Part shown: positions 9,890 to 21,979 of the stretch, piece by piece | How positions within the stretch are numbered: the stretch's first letter is position 1 | How the letters are laid out: every line of letters starts with the position of its first letter | Assembly (NCBI RefSeq): GCF_037392515.1 | Contig: NC_090291.1 | Location: 36,417,001 to 36,481,000 of the forward strand | Source of the DNA: Haliotis asinina | Lineage: Eukaryota > Mollusca > Gastropoda > Lepetellida > Haliotidae | Direction: 5' to 3' | DNA length: 64,000 nucleotides | Position numbers and translations under genes: made by a program | The notes under the pieces: generated by a model | What the model saw: only the letters and a program-made list of their open reading frames with translations | Told to the model about the DNA's origin: nothing | Database searches by the model: none

Positions 9890-11303
9890 TAGGCTACCCC
9901 ACCTCCCCTCAATAAATAGAAATATCTTGTGTACTTGATAACTTAACAAGCTTGATACTGAATTGTAACATTTTAACCGAATGATGAAATATTCAACGCC
10001 AAGGAATAACTAGTCTCGAGTTTCCGACAAGACAGATTAAGTTGGCTAGAAAAAAAGGTAATATAGTGGTTGAAATTGCATGGAAATATCGCTGAAAATG
10101 ACTTATTTCATTACGAACAGATTTATAATAATAGGCTGTTTATATAGCGCCTTTCCACGTCACAAGGATATACTCAAAGCGCTTCCTGAGCTCCAGTTGA
10201 AATATGTACAGCTGGCAGGTACAAATGGTGATAAGTCACTTGTAATGGAGAAATAAATGAGTTTTGAGTCGTGATTTGAATGTACTTAGAGAAGGAGATG
10301 ATCTGAACTCAACTGGAAGAGAGTTCCACAGAGACGCTGCTGCATGTGAAAAAGTTCTTGAGCCAAATGATTTTAGATTATAGCTTGGGACAGCAACTAC
10401 TTGTCAGCGGTTATGTCCCTTTAACTATGCAGCATGTGTACGCATGTGCACTTGAATTCGTTCCATGCAACTTGTCATTCGTGATCAACTCGTGTTATTC
10501 CGGGACGCATGCCCCTAATAAAATCACTCTGTCGATCATGGTAGGTTGAAGCATTCGTAAAATGTTCTATCCCTGGCTAGGTGTTAGTGTTTTAAAGGTG
10601 ATAGTTGTTATAAAAGCTGAATTTCAAATTGCTTTGTCGTGTTTATTTTTCTGTGGAATATAAAATTAGAAATGTGTATCTATCTCTGAATATTTCCTTT
10701 TTGAACCTGATAGCTGGTAAAATGTGTATTTCAAAGTATTTTATTGAAGTAAGTGTTATTTCAGTTGTGGTCTAACATTAAGTCATATCTTTCACATTTC
10801 ATCCCATGTTTTCAAGTTACATATTTATCATAGCATAAATATGTCAGGTTCTAAGTATATTCAAGCATTACGTTTAGATAAGTAACACTTTGAGAAATGT
10901 TTTATAGGTTTAATTTCAAGATTATGTGCATTCGAAATATGTCCTCATACAGTTTAAGGTTCAGTTGGAGTTATATTGTTATACGCCAAGATGTTTGTTC
11001 TAGACATTTGTATAGCGCCGATATCCAGTTCACCAGTCCATCTGCTCAAGGGCGCTTTGTTTTCCCCCGGTCACTGGATGTCCATCGCAGCGGCACATTG
11101 TATTTTCAGCTTCAGTTCCCTGGGGAGTATACAATTTAATGTTGTTGAAGAACTAAACTTATGCTGTAAGCCTTATGAAGTTAAAAGTTAATTAAGGATG
11201 TGATAACTGGTGACCTTATGTAAGAGTTAATGTCTACCATGCTAAGGTACTGATGATTGTCAAATTTAAGTTACAATCCTCGGCGCATGCGCACCTGAAT
11301 TCG
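9890..11303. other. Inter-duplication spacer with two TATAGCGC-type repeat fragments
   Basis: About 10138-10345 and 11005-11130 both begin with a TATAGCGCC block and later carry a CTCAA...GCGCTT block, a pattern of interspersed repeats in aquatic animals. The rest is AT-rich. No exon is recognisable. Confidence 0.45.
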
Positions 11304-11545
11304 TTCCATGCAGCCTGTATCCAAATAGAAAGGCCTGGGCGTTAAACCATGTTTTTATTGTTTACTCAGACCATCTAACCACAAGGACCATCAGACATCC
11401 CGGTGGTAGCTGGGAAGCTATGGCCACACAAAACACAGACAAGAGTTTACAAATAGTAAAACTGTTACAATCACACTGTCAACTGATAACTTGTAATGAC
11501 TTCTGGAATAGACACAGAGACACAAGAAACGCCATGTGCACTTAC

Positions 11546-11656
11546 ACAGTATTGCATTGGTATTTCCCAACAGAAGCGTCGACACACGTGCACATGTAGT
11601 CACAGCCATCCAACCACTGCTCGCCCTGCTGGTGGGTGACACACTTGTTGTAGCAC
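11546..11656 (-). pseudogene. Orphan copy of VWC exon 2
   Basis: 111 bp against 112 bp in the source exon. The donor GTAAGT and the codons for W, DGC and CxC are kept. The acceptor region reads CCAAAG|G and one base is lost, so splicing from a phase-1 exon would shift the frame. There is no signal-peptide exon or promoter upstream, and no exon 3 downstream. It is most likely non-functional, although use as an exon of another transcript cannot be excluded. Confidence 0.75.
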
Positions 11657-13047
11657 CTTTGGTGGGACAGACAGATATAATCAGTTATACTAATCATAAT
11701 TTATTTAGTAAAATACACATATACAACGTCAGTGCAAATGGCCCAGTCATGACTATGGGAAATTAGATTCTTTTTTAGATTCATTTAGAAGTTGGTGAAT
11801 GTACTAAGACGAGTATATGGATGACAACGTCTTTTTAGTGTATAACACGCCGTCCTTGGGCTGCTTCTTGCCTCATCACCTGAAGAAGGGACAAGAAGTA
11901 GTTCAAGAAACGTCCTGCTAGACAATGAAAACAAGTTGTCATCCATATATTCGTCTTATTATGGAAACTTAGCCGCAAAAATATATATGAATAGATCAGT
12001 GGTGACACCAGGTGCTCGCAAACAGGAAACACGTGTCCTCCCGGCAGTAAGTTTTTTACTAAAAACCTAAACAATGTAAGCTACATACAGGTTTCTGAAC
12101 TCATCACTAGTGCCACGTGTTTTCACACCAGTCACATCTCTGATCTCCCTTGCCGTGATATTTCTGGAATATTGCTTACACTCATCTTAACTCACTCACT
12201 CATACCACTGAATCGACTTCATAAAGTATGGCTTTACTGTATGGCTTATACATTATATATTATCTAGGTATGAATGTACTGACAGTTGCAGACCTAATTG
12301 TTTTATGACATTTTATATACAAACTGATAAACACGGTCAAGACTTACATCTGCAGGGTACGTCAGTTGTACATATGGATGGAAACCACGCCAAATCGAAA
12401 ATCGGACTTTCTCGGTCATTGTTGTCACAATGATGTCCGCCATAAACCCTTTTGAAAGCTTTACTGACGCCTTGTGTGTTCAAACTTTTATTGAAAACCA
12501 TCTGCTCATGAGTACTGAGTTATTAATACTGATTAAGCAGCATGCTCGATTCTTAAATACATGATGTCCGGAAGGGTATAGTCTTCAATCTACTACCCAA
12601 CCTGAAAGATGAACTAATTATATCCTGATTTAAGAACGTTAATTTCCAAGACAAATGAAATCCTTTTTATACCTGAAGATATGAGTTGAGCATGGAAGAT
12701 AGGTGACATAGCGTGTCTTATCATAAGAAGGTTATTTGTAGGTAGTTAGATATTCTACGACACTGCACTCTCCCTTACCTGAAGCGGTCAGATTATAGTA
12801 GTACTGGACAATCGTTACAGCGTACCTTTGTACAGGCGGCATGAAACAACAAACCAAATCAAACATGCTGAAGATGCGACCAGATCCGTTACACAGACTC
12901 TATCAAATTTACGACTTTCACAGTTACTCTGAAGTTTGGGTTTTACTCATCCCAGACAGTTCCGATAATATCAATACTTTGAGACTGTGCAGGCCCGTCA
13001 ATACTGGGTCTGCTGTGAGCAGGTTTCCCGACCTGTGCACAGGGATA

Positions 13048-13783
13048 TTATCATCCTAAATAATCTTTCAAGGTCGATTGTCCTCACAGACCATTCGAAA
13101 TCGGTTGCGGGTTCCATATCGTGGGCCAATATTGACGCCGTTTCATCAACGTCAGCGTCTGCTGTTGGCCCAACGTCACTTGCGATGGACCCAGAGAGAC
13201 TGGAATCGAGTCGTCTTTAACGATGAATCCAAGTTTACCCTCAGATTCGTGGACGGCAGGCATGGTGTCTGGATACGACGTCGTGAACGATATGCCCAGT
13301 GTTGTGTACAGGAAGTCAACAGATTCGGGGGCGGAAGTTGCATGGTGTGGGGTGCTTTCTGTGGGAACAACCGTTCTCGGCTTCTGGTCATCCGTGGAAA
13401 CCTCACAGCTGCTGCTTACCGCGACCAGGTGCTCACCCCAGAACTTGTTCATGGCGGCCCAGGTCTACAGCTCCAGCATGCTAATGCTCGGCCGCATACC
13501 GCGATGTTGACACGAAATTTCCTTCAAAACGCTGGAATCAACGTCATGGACTGGCCATCGAGGTCCCCTGACCTTAATCCAATAGAGCACGTTTGGGATG
13601 CACTTGGGAGAAGGCTTCGTGGTCTTAGGAACCAAGCTCAGATTTTTTAAAGAACTTGGCGCTGCCTTGCCAGAGCAATGGAGCAGAATCCCGCATCCCG
13701 TGTTCACGCGCATCAGGCAGTCGATGAGGAGACGGTGTTTGGCAGTGGTGAATGCGTGGGGCGGCCATACGCAATACTGAACT
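13048..13783 (+). pseudogene. Tc1/mariner transposase remnant
   Basis: From about 13078 an open frame of 190 codons reads SSQTIRNRLR, then VVFNDESKF with the first catalytic Asp, then the FGGGSCMVWGAF block. At the second catalytic position it reads QHANARPHTA, with Ala in place of Asp. SPDLNPIEHVWD has the third acidic residue. The frame then breaks near 13650, and the end (LPEQWSRIP through NAWGGHTQY and stop) continues in another frame with a short deletion. The N-terminal helix-turn-helix half is not recognisable. It cannot encode an active enzyme. It lies inside duplicate B; copy A keeps only its last bases near 9360. Confidence 0.9.
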
Positions 13784-14259
13784 AAGAAATTTCGATTTTT
13801 TATTCTGGTGACTTGACATTCTGTATACACGTTTTGCAACGGTGGTGTAGCCGAATGGAACTGATTGTGGCACTGTCAGTGTATCACGTAAATCATACAG
13901 ATCTCAGCAATGAAAATAATAACAATTTCACCATCTTATCAACTCTTTTTCTGTTACAGTGCCCTGAAGATGAATGTGAAGTTTCTTTTTTGACTCGGTA
14001 TATTTGAGTCTGTATACTAATAACGGCTTTGCCATTGATAGAAAAATCTGAAAATTTTCTTGAAAAAAAGTGATTATACCTATTTACCCAAGTACACTGC
14101 AAATTTTCATATGTGTTTCTTATGTAACAACGAAGTTCCCTTGGTATCTTCAAAACAGTTTGGGCCCCGTAAGTGTTTGCAGGTTGCATGCAACACAGCT
14201 CCCTTGCTGTACTCCGCGTTAGGTGGTATAAACCTACACGTTATTTGTTATCATTCACT

Positions 14260-15112
14260 CGATGGTCAGTTAAGGAATTTATAACAGGTGCAATTAGTGG
14301 TAACACCACCCAGCTTACTCGACAAAGGTTCGCATTTCTCATGTCTGGAGTAAATACTCAACATCTTAAATTAAGGTCTGATGCTGCAAATGTATTATGT
14401 GTTAAGTAAAATGTTCGTTTAAGTGATGCAAGAGGGTTTATCAGCTGAGTTACAAAAACAAAACATTGATTTTAGGATTAACAGAAAACACATTTAACTC
14501 ATAAATTAGTTTTATCTTCTACAGCGGATTTGTCTAAAGGTGTTTATATGTGTAGATTTGCTAATCTATATTCAGAATTTCTTATTCTCGTAAATCATAA
14601 AAATGATATAGAGAACATACATGTTTTTGGATGGATTCCATGTGCAATTATGGCTACTATGCATATGAATATAATAAAGATGGGTAACTAAACCTGTGAT
14701 AATACAATTTTCGTTAAATAAGACAATTTTTCTACCAAAAGATAACAATCAGATTTCATAAGGAAAATAAATTTATCAATATGGAAATTATCCGCAAAAA
14801 TAGCTAGGGAGAATACGTTATCTTACATCATCTAGAACATGCATGATAGGATATTATGAAATTCGTCACGTGCAGCGTTGTGGCTACAGATTGTACATAG
14901 TCTTTTTCTGTGTTCATATTACACCATCTGCCGGTTTCAATCGGTAGTCTGTGATTACATGTTCTCAATTTAGTGAACGAAACACGTTGTTTCAATGGGA
15001 GGCTGGTTAAATAAGGTTCTAGGTGGAGGATATTTACCTTTTAATGAGTTTTGAAGGTCAGCATTCCGTGATTGCTTAAAATAATCGATAAGTGTGTATT
15101 TAACAGAGTTTT
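14260..15112. other. AT-rich stretch, no gene seen
   Basis: Very AT-rich sequence with short frames only; no family recognised. Confidence 0.45.
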
Positions 15113-15677
15113 TCAGCCAGGTTGCGGAAGGAAAACTTTGGGACTGCCATATATATGATAATCCAACATTTTGAAGTATATTTTTACCATATTAAAAAGA
15201 TCAAATTGAATGTCCATACAGGTGGGGGCATTGGCCATTACATTATAAACCATATGAGGTAACTTATGTGATGTAATGACTTTGCACCAGTTGCATATGA
15301 TTCTTATTTTAATCATTACTTCATTTGGGTATATACCAAGATCCCCATAAACCATACAATTTGGAGTAGATTGTCTTACTTTATGTATATATTTACAAAA
15401 TTTCAAGAGCGTTTTTTCGAGCGCATTTTCATACCCCTCATACCTCTGATTCATATAATATAACTGGTAAAATGCATTGATCGAAAGATTTCAGCTGGCA
15501 GTCAATTGGGATTTCAAGTTCCCTAATGGTTTTAAAGACAGAAAACATCGCCCTTGTTGTTTGTTCTGCAAGTCTCTTAATTGCCTTAGCAAACTTACCA
15601 TTGCCATTAAATAGAATCTCCAGGTATAGATATTCTCGAACAACTTGTCTTTCCTCATCAAATGCGACTTCGCGATG
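15113..15677 (-). pseudogene. LINE reverse-transcriptase C-terminal remnant
   Basis: Read on the minus strand from 15677, the frame gives EVAFDEERQVV, YLYLEILFNGNGKF, AIKRLAEQTTRAMFS, IPIDCQLKSFDQCILPVILY and ESEV. A TGA then stands where the family has Trp, followed by GYENAL, STPNCMVYGDLGIYP and a closing stop. The LFDxxxLPxxLYxxEVWG pattern and the following VYGELG block are typical of the region downstream of the RT domain in jockey/CR1-like LINEs. The internal stop and frame changes make it a fossil. Confidence 0.8.
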
Positions 15678-15880
15678 CCTGGGCGGGCTAGGCGGCTGAC
15701 TTTGTGTGCTGTCGATTAGGTGCCTGATTCTGAGGGTGCGGGTTCGAATCCCGGATGGGACTCAACCCCAAAAAGTACCAGAATTTGTACTTTACTAAGA
15801 AAGTGAAATCCCAAATATGACGTATGTTGCCTTTGACCACTTTCTAAGTGGCATTGTGTAATCACGTTTACTGATACCGT
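15678..15880 (+). repeat. SINE family 3 (tRNA-like)
   Basis: A tRNA-like head (GGGCGGGCTAGGCGGCTGAC) is followed by GGGTTCGAATCCCGGATGGG, a perfect B-box-like block, and the ACTCAACCC...AAAAGTAC and TCTAAGTGGCATTGTGTAATC blocks. The 3' two-thirds recur at 58975-59105. Confidence 0.75.
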
Positions 15881-16409
15881 GAAAAGCAGACGACGAGATG
15901 TGAGAAGGTTTACTTGACATCTTGTAAACATTAAATTTGGTATTAATGTTCGTGGGCTATTGTTTTGTTCTCGATGTTGGACAATTACATTAATTGTACT
16001 TATATGTACTGCAGAGATTCGGAACGTTTTGTCAGTGAGGCGGGGCAGTTTGTGTTCATCAAGAGCACCGCTTTAGGACGTGAATATACGAGATAGTACG
16101 ATAATTACCATGATACAAGAATCAGCGTTATCCACGAATGAACAAGAATCGTCACTGATACGTATCCTACTCAAAAAACACAATCATTATTAGTGTACTG
16201 CCGATCTGTAATTTGTGCAAAACATAGGCGGTATTTGATAAGAGTAACAATGTGGTAATCTTTTAAACCCAAATACTCAAATCATGAAAATGATCGCCTT
16301 ACCATCAAACTGAGACTGTTAATGATTTTGGACCAATGTATGCTTTTATCTGTAGCGAAGTTGAAACATTTTGTCTTCAAACACATGAGTGATGTGATAT
16401 AGTATATAA

Positions 16410-17515
16410 TGACACATACGGGATACGGAGAAAACGGACCCCAGCAAAAACAGACCCCTCCCCCAAAATCGAGAAAACGGCCAGGAGAGAACAGCGATTG
16501 ACTTCACTGCGCACACACTTGATTTGATTTTGTTTTGTTTTTTATTCTGTTTTTGTTTTTTGTTTGTTGTTTTGGGGGTGTTTCTTTTAGTTTCGATCTC
16601 CATAGCGGTTTAACCTTTGAGGATCAATTGGTTGTTGCGATAATCACAATGAACAAACTAATTTGATTGATTGTTTCACAGGTAAGATTAGTTCATGACA
16701 GAGAAGAAGGATAATAAGGTACTGCTTATATTGACGAGCGGTCTAGTAGTACTAATTCAAACTATGTTTTTGTTTAGTTTAAATGTTTTGAAATAAATTT
16801 CCAGTTTTAAATTTATATCTGCGATAAACTACTTGTTTCACTGTCCTTCTGTGACCGGTGTTTATAATTTACTTTTAATTATCATGAAATTTTTAGATAT
16901 CCAGTTACCCCGCCACTCCCTGTGTACTGAGAGAGTGAGAGAGAGAGAGAATGAGAGAGAGAGAGAGAAAGAAAGAAAACATATTTTCACCGCCAACCGC
17001 CAACACGTTTGACCCTGATCAGCCAGACAAACCCCATTTATATCGCTTTAAGAAAGAATTTGAATATTTTTATTTGATAGATATGGTTCTTATTTATTCT
17101 TCATATTTATTTAGTACACGTGTCACCATATCTATTATCAATAACAAGAAATTGAATTGTGTAAAAAAACATTATAGTATATTTTGCATTGTTCAGAAAT
17201 AGTGTTCAAATGAAGAGTGGTAAATATGTTTTTATAATGCATAAATACAACTTGTAGATGTAGACAAAAGAACTTTGCCATTACCATGGTATCATTGTTG
17301 CTGCCTTCTTATTATGATATTGATTTAAAGGTGAATAACAGTAAAATAAACTACATACAGTATTCTGTATTATAGAATGACCGTTTTCCCTAAACCCAGG
17401 GGCCGTTTATTTTCTAGCAGTGGTGGCCTTTTCCTCGTGGGCGGTGGCCGTTTTCTCGAATTTTATTTTGACCGTTTTCGGTGGGGTCCGTTTTGTCTAT
17501 AGTCCACACATACTC
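16410..17515. mobile_element. Foldback element with AAAACGGACCCC termini
   Basis: The left end (about 16415-16500, GGAGAAAACGGACCCCAGC ... CGAGAAAACGGCCA) returns in reverse complement at 17420-17515 (GGCCGTTTTCTCG ... GGGGTCCGTTTTGTC). Arms are about 90 bp, with about 0.95 kb of non-coding interior that includes a GA microsatellite. Confidence 0.65.
16929..16978. repeat. (GA)n microsatellite
   Basis: About 50 bases of GAGAGA/GAAAGA, inside the foldback element. Confidence 0.9.
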
Positions 17516-18600
17516 ATGATATATTATTTAAATTTAGGGCTAAATTTTACTACAATAGCCAGCAACTGAAGGGGTGATATATATCCATGCAGGTAGCAAA
17601 AGTACATGTACTGGAGGTACCAATTTGTGAAACATTTAGTAGGACTACTTATCACGGAAAACCATAGGCGCTTGACTCTGATATATATTTGGAAGTATGA
17701 CCTAAATATATAAGGTAGGAAACGGTGTTACAGTATTGCGATAGCGATAGTCTGTAGGCTTTTTTCTCCTTGAATTATCTCATTTAAGGTCATTTAACAA
17801 ATGAATGCACAGTTTATGTGAAATAAAGACAAACTGCAGTAGTTTCAGTTTATTTGGATAACTGACAAGAATCTTGAAATCCAGATCAGGTAAACAGTTA
17901 AAACATAAACTCAATGAAGCTGTACGTCTGGAACCTACCATCCTGTATTATGATCTGCGCATTCATACAAGGAAGTCAATTATCAAATCAAGGATAATCA
18001 CGCATACTATCGATGCATCGATAACTGGCCGTTTCTACCATCGATTAAATTCAATGGGAGACAATTGCAATCAATAGTTCGATGCTTCGACACAGTCGAA
18101 CTGACTGCGATGTTTTAATCCCACTTTGTCGGCGAGTCGGTATCTTCCCATTGTGACTACTCCCAGTCTGACTTCTCATGAACAAAAATGTATAATGGAG
18201 CTCCCCTAGCTGATCACTCCCAGTTTGCCTAAACTGTGAAATAACCCTATAAAGGAGATTCCCAGTGCCTGTCTATAATGATTAGAAGTCAGGTGAATCG
18301 CGAATCTTGAGATCAGTCATTCTTTGGTTTGATATTTGGAGTAAAATTTTGTATACTCGATTTTTGTTTTGAAAACTGGACATAATCTTTCCAACTTCCG
18401 TTCAAACTATCAACTGTAGAACGCAAACATATTTTCATTTTCCCAGTTGCGATTACACCATACTTTCAGACTCCCCGTCCCTATTATGTATGGCTGTGTG
18501 TCAGTGGTTTACAGATGAATAAAATGATATAGCCCCTTAGTGTGGAATGTTCAGTTGAAGTATTGCACAAAGTTTTGCAAACAATGATATGGGTAACAGT
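17516..18600. other. No gene seen
   Basis: Near 18010 there is a short ATCGATGCATCGAT palindrome. Otherwise this is unremarkable AT-rich sequence without coding signal. Confidence 0.4.
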
Positions 18601-18604
18601 ATTA

Positions 18605-18705
18605 CATGATAGTCATGATCAGTGTTAAGACTTCATCAGGTGATGAAGGAGTAAGCATTAACTCCGAAACGTTGTGTTCTCACATAAAGAAATTGATATC
18701 CATAA
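18605..18705 (+). repeat. Interspersed GAAACG hairpin repeat
   Basis: It reads GGTGATGAA, then GGAGT-loop-ACTCC (a perfect 5-bp stem), then GAAACGTTGTG and a TGTG-TTCT-CACA hairpin, then AAAGAAATTGATATCCATA. The same order occurs at 40560 and 59535. Confidence 0.65.
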
Positions 18706-18841
18706 AAAATCTTCATTCTTATGTATTTTCACTTCTAAATGACATTCAAAGAAATGATCAGTGTTGTTTGCATCAACATGATGCACTTTTAAATTTATAT
18801 ATGAATACATAAGTAAATGTCCACACTATACAATACTGTTA

Positions 18842-18874
18842 CATTTATTTATTTATTTATTTATTTATTTATTC
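18842..18874. repeat. (TTTA)n microsatellite
   Basis: Eight ATTT units. Confidence 0.9.
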
Positions 18875-19592
18875 TTCAAAGCAAAATAATGATCTCTGAC
18901 AGAAATGTTACACTCGCGTAAACTTGATTCGTGGATATAGCTGATGTGCGGCGAAAATCATATTTTAAACGAACAATTTCATTTTGTACACTCATTGATC
19001 ATTTTAGTCATAATATTCAGAAAAGCTAAAAGGCCTATTGTAACTATTCGTCTTGTGACTGAGACGTTTGTTTGCCAAGGTCTTTTTTCACCCGTTCGTG
19101 CGCCCACAAAATCAGACAGACGTCACCTTGTTGTGTGGATTACGCAGATGGTTACTATACAGCACCTATCTCACACATAAATGTCGCCTTCTGATTGGCT
19201 GAGCGCTCTTCTATTATTTTCAAAGTACCCTGCTTGAGTCGAGTAACATTTCTATGTACCCCGCTGCGAATGCCGAACTCATTTGGTACCTCCTGGTCGT
19301 ATTTCTTTATCTCGAGTAACATTGAATCACGTATGATGTGCAGAAATTACCGAATGCAAATCGATTAAACGGAGATAGCTCTAAATCTGTTTCCTTGTCT
19401 GCAAAATATACCGATGGCTACAAAAAAAACCAAAAAAAAACCAACTTGTACCCGTGCTCCAGACAATTAAAAATTAAAGCTTATATGCAACGCAAAACCC
19501 ATCTATGCAGATTCTGATATCTTTCGGTATGGACCTACTGCTAAAAACTATCAAAAATGCAATTTCTGCTTATAAAGTTGAAGACGCGATGA
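18875..19592. other. No gene seen
   Basis: No repeat or coding signature recognised. Confidence 0.4.
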
Positions 19593-19718
19593 AAATCTCA
19601 GTTTAATGGACCTGCTGGGATGAATATCTCAGTTTAAAGGACCTGCTGGTGTGAATATCTCAGTTTAAAGGGCCTGCTGGTGTGAATATCTCAGTTTAAA
19701 GGACCTGCTGGGGTGAAA
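19593..19718. repeat. 31-bp tandem repeat, 4 units
   Basis: The unit contains ATCTCAGTTTAAAGGACCTG and CTGGTGTGA. Confidence 0.9.
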
Positions 19719-21378
19719 GGTGACTTCAAATAGCTGTGCTGCGCAGTGCATAAAGCCCAAGCGCAAACATTAGGTTCGCATGGATGAACTAGGATGCCTG
19801 AATGTTTCTAGCTCCAAGAAGGCGAGTCCAAGAAACACAACAAGTGATGCGCGCAGGGTTCATCGCTATGGTCGAAGTTTGAGAACAGGGACTGACAGTC
19901 AAACAAATTCAGTTCTAAGAAATCAATACAGTTCATGACATGTCGCGTTAACAAGAGTTTGAAGAGTGGTCAAAGAGTCGTGGTGACCTTAGTATCCCCC
20001 TTGGTATCCCGGCGGGAGACAGCAATACGGACACACAATACAACACACAATGTAACAGAAAGCAGGAAAATAGGAACAGAAGTAAAGACCATAATATATC
20101 TTGTACTGTCTTATTTAAGAATAACGAAGAGAATCATCCATCAGAAGCCGCAAGTCTTTATTCGGTGAATGTCGAGGGCCCCCATGGCCATAATGTTTAC
20201 TACCTGTGCTCTTAGAGGTCATAATGCACGTTCATCTGTCACTTATGACAGAAAATAAACACAATGAAAACAAAAATGATTCGCGTGCCCATAAACGTCC
20301 ATCAAATATATGCGTGGAAGAACATATGAGACATTTTAATGAGGCATAACATGCAGCGAAGTATTTGTAAAAATATACATCATCCTGAAACTGCTGCAAT
20401 GCAATGTAAATTATTTCCGTATTTTATGTGTACATCAAAACGATTAGCTGCATTGTAATGTAAATTATTTGCGTATGATATGTGTACATAAAAACCGGAC
20501 ACATGGTGCATGAATGACAAAACGGATGAATAAGCATTACAATTTTTTGCATTATTATTCATCGAGCGCACGTTTAATTTCTACACAGTGTGCGAAATAA
20601 TCTCTGGTCTGCAAGCCCATGGCTAGCAAAAATCCAGTTGGACCAGTAAATCTCTGTCACCGTCCCGACTGGCTAGAGAAAGTTCATGATGTATTTTTCT
20701 AATATATCACTCTCTCCGATTTCGCAAGTTATAACACACTTATAATAAATCATACAAGATTTTTGTCTTGATAAACTATGGTACTTTACTTTTTGTAATT
20801 TTTTGTTTAGTTTCCACATTCAGATTTCGGCCTTTTGAATTATTTTGGGGGATAATAACTTTCAGGCATAGCTAGCCCGATAGGCCAGCCAAATTTGGAA
20901 ACTTAACTTTATTTCCCACACTGGTCTGAAGGTGTGTGTTAGGGCTCAGTATTAGAACTAAACAAGCCACTTAGTTTGACTACTTTCTAAAAGGCCTGAC
21001 CCCTTCCAGCACGTGAATAAAAACCCATCTCATTTTCAGCTGCGATTTCAAACAAGCACCAATCAATTTATCTTACAAATGTAAAATTAATGTATTTGTT
21101 GTTCTAAAGGCTAATGGATGGTTTCTGAACTTCCACGAGAGTCTGTTGTTATTTTTCAAATGTATTGTTGATAATACTACGCTCTTTAACATAAAGGTGT
21201 GAACTAGATGACGTTAAATAAGTGATCATTAGAAAATTACGCCACCGAGCTTGTGACCTCACAGATATGCGGGCACATCTCATGAAGTTTCATGACCTGT
21301 GGCAAATGAAATCGCAGTTTTTAAAATTATAAAGTTAGATAGGCATTGTATGATAAATAGGTTAACAGACTCGTATGT
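19719..21378. other. No gene seen
   Basis: One imperfect tandem pair occurs at 20392-20495 (AATGTAAATTATTT...ATGTGTACAT). No exon, RNA or mobile-element protein recognised. Confidence 0.4.
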
Positions 21379-21485
21379 TTTGAGGCCGTCAATATCCTGC
21401 ATTAGAAATAAATACAATGTATTTAGCTTGCCAAGGCTCGCTAAATACAATGTTCATTCCTAATGCAGGATATTAACCATCCCAA
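21379..21485. mobile_element. Hairpin element
   Basis: Arms of about 50 bases: AATATCCTGCATTAG ... AATACAATGTATTTAGC on the left and GCTAAATACAATGTTCATTC ... CTAATGCAGGATATT on the right, with a loop of only about 10 bases. Non-coding; MITE-like. Confidence 0.6.
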
Positions 21486-21979
21486 AACACACTCGCGAGA
21501 AACATCATGATCAGCACATGTGTATTGTCAGTTTGTTCTCCAGTTCGGAGGGATAGAGTGACTTGACACTCATTGGCATCACGTTGCAGGTCAATTTCCA
21601 CATTGACAATTTGAATAAAAATGTGCTATTTGTAACAGAATGTATCGAGCTTTCAAGAACGAAATAATTACATTTCAACGACCTGGTATATTTTTCCCAT
21701 GCTGTAAAGACATTTTGTAAAGCATTCATACAAAAACGAAGGTTTTACAACTTTAAGAAATTGTGTTACCAATAGCTTGACCCTTCATTAATGACGCCGA
21801 GTGTGCAGCGAACACATTTCATGTCAAGGAAGATAACATTATTAAACGTACAGTTCAGAGAAAATAGCTCCTTATAAACTCAGAAGTCAACTATCTTTTC
21901 ACTATTAATGAATTCCAACAACCATCAACTGGTTACTACTCATTGTGGTTCCCGGGCCTCTCATTAATATTTACGAGCT

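Larger units (their letters stand above)
11304..14259. repeat. Segmental duplication, copy B
   Basis: Collinear with copy A and in the same orientation. It has an exon-2 relic, the palindromic repeat, SINE tail pieces and a Tc1 transposase remnant. It lacks the 984 bp that contain exon 1 and the TATA box in copy A. Confidence 0.85.

Noticed and set aside
13084..13510. Frames on both strands of 60-122 codons
   Set aside because: Shadows of the Tc1 transposase remnant.
16346..16603. 85-codon minus-strand frame, Lys/Gln-rich
   Set aside because: Low-complexity translation of a T-rich tract at the edge of a foldback element.
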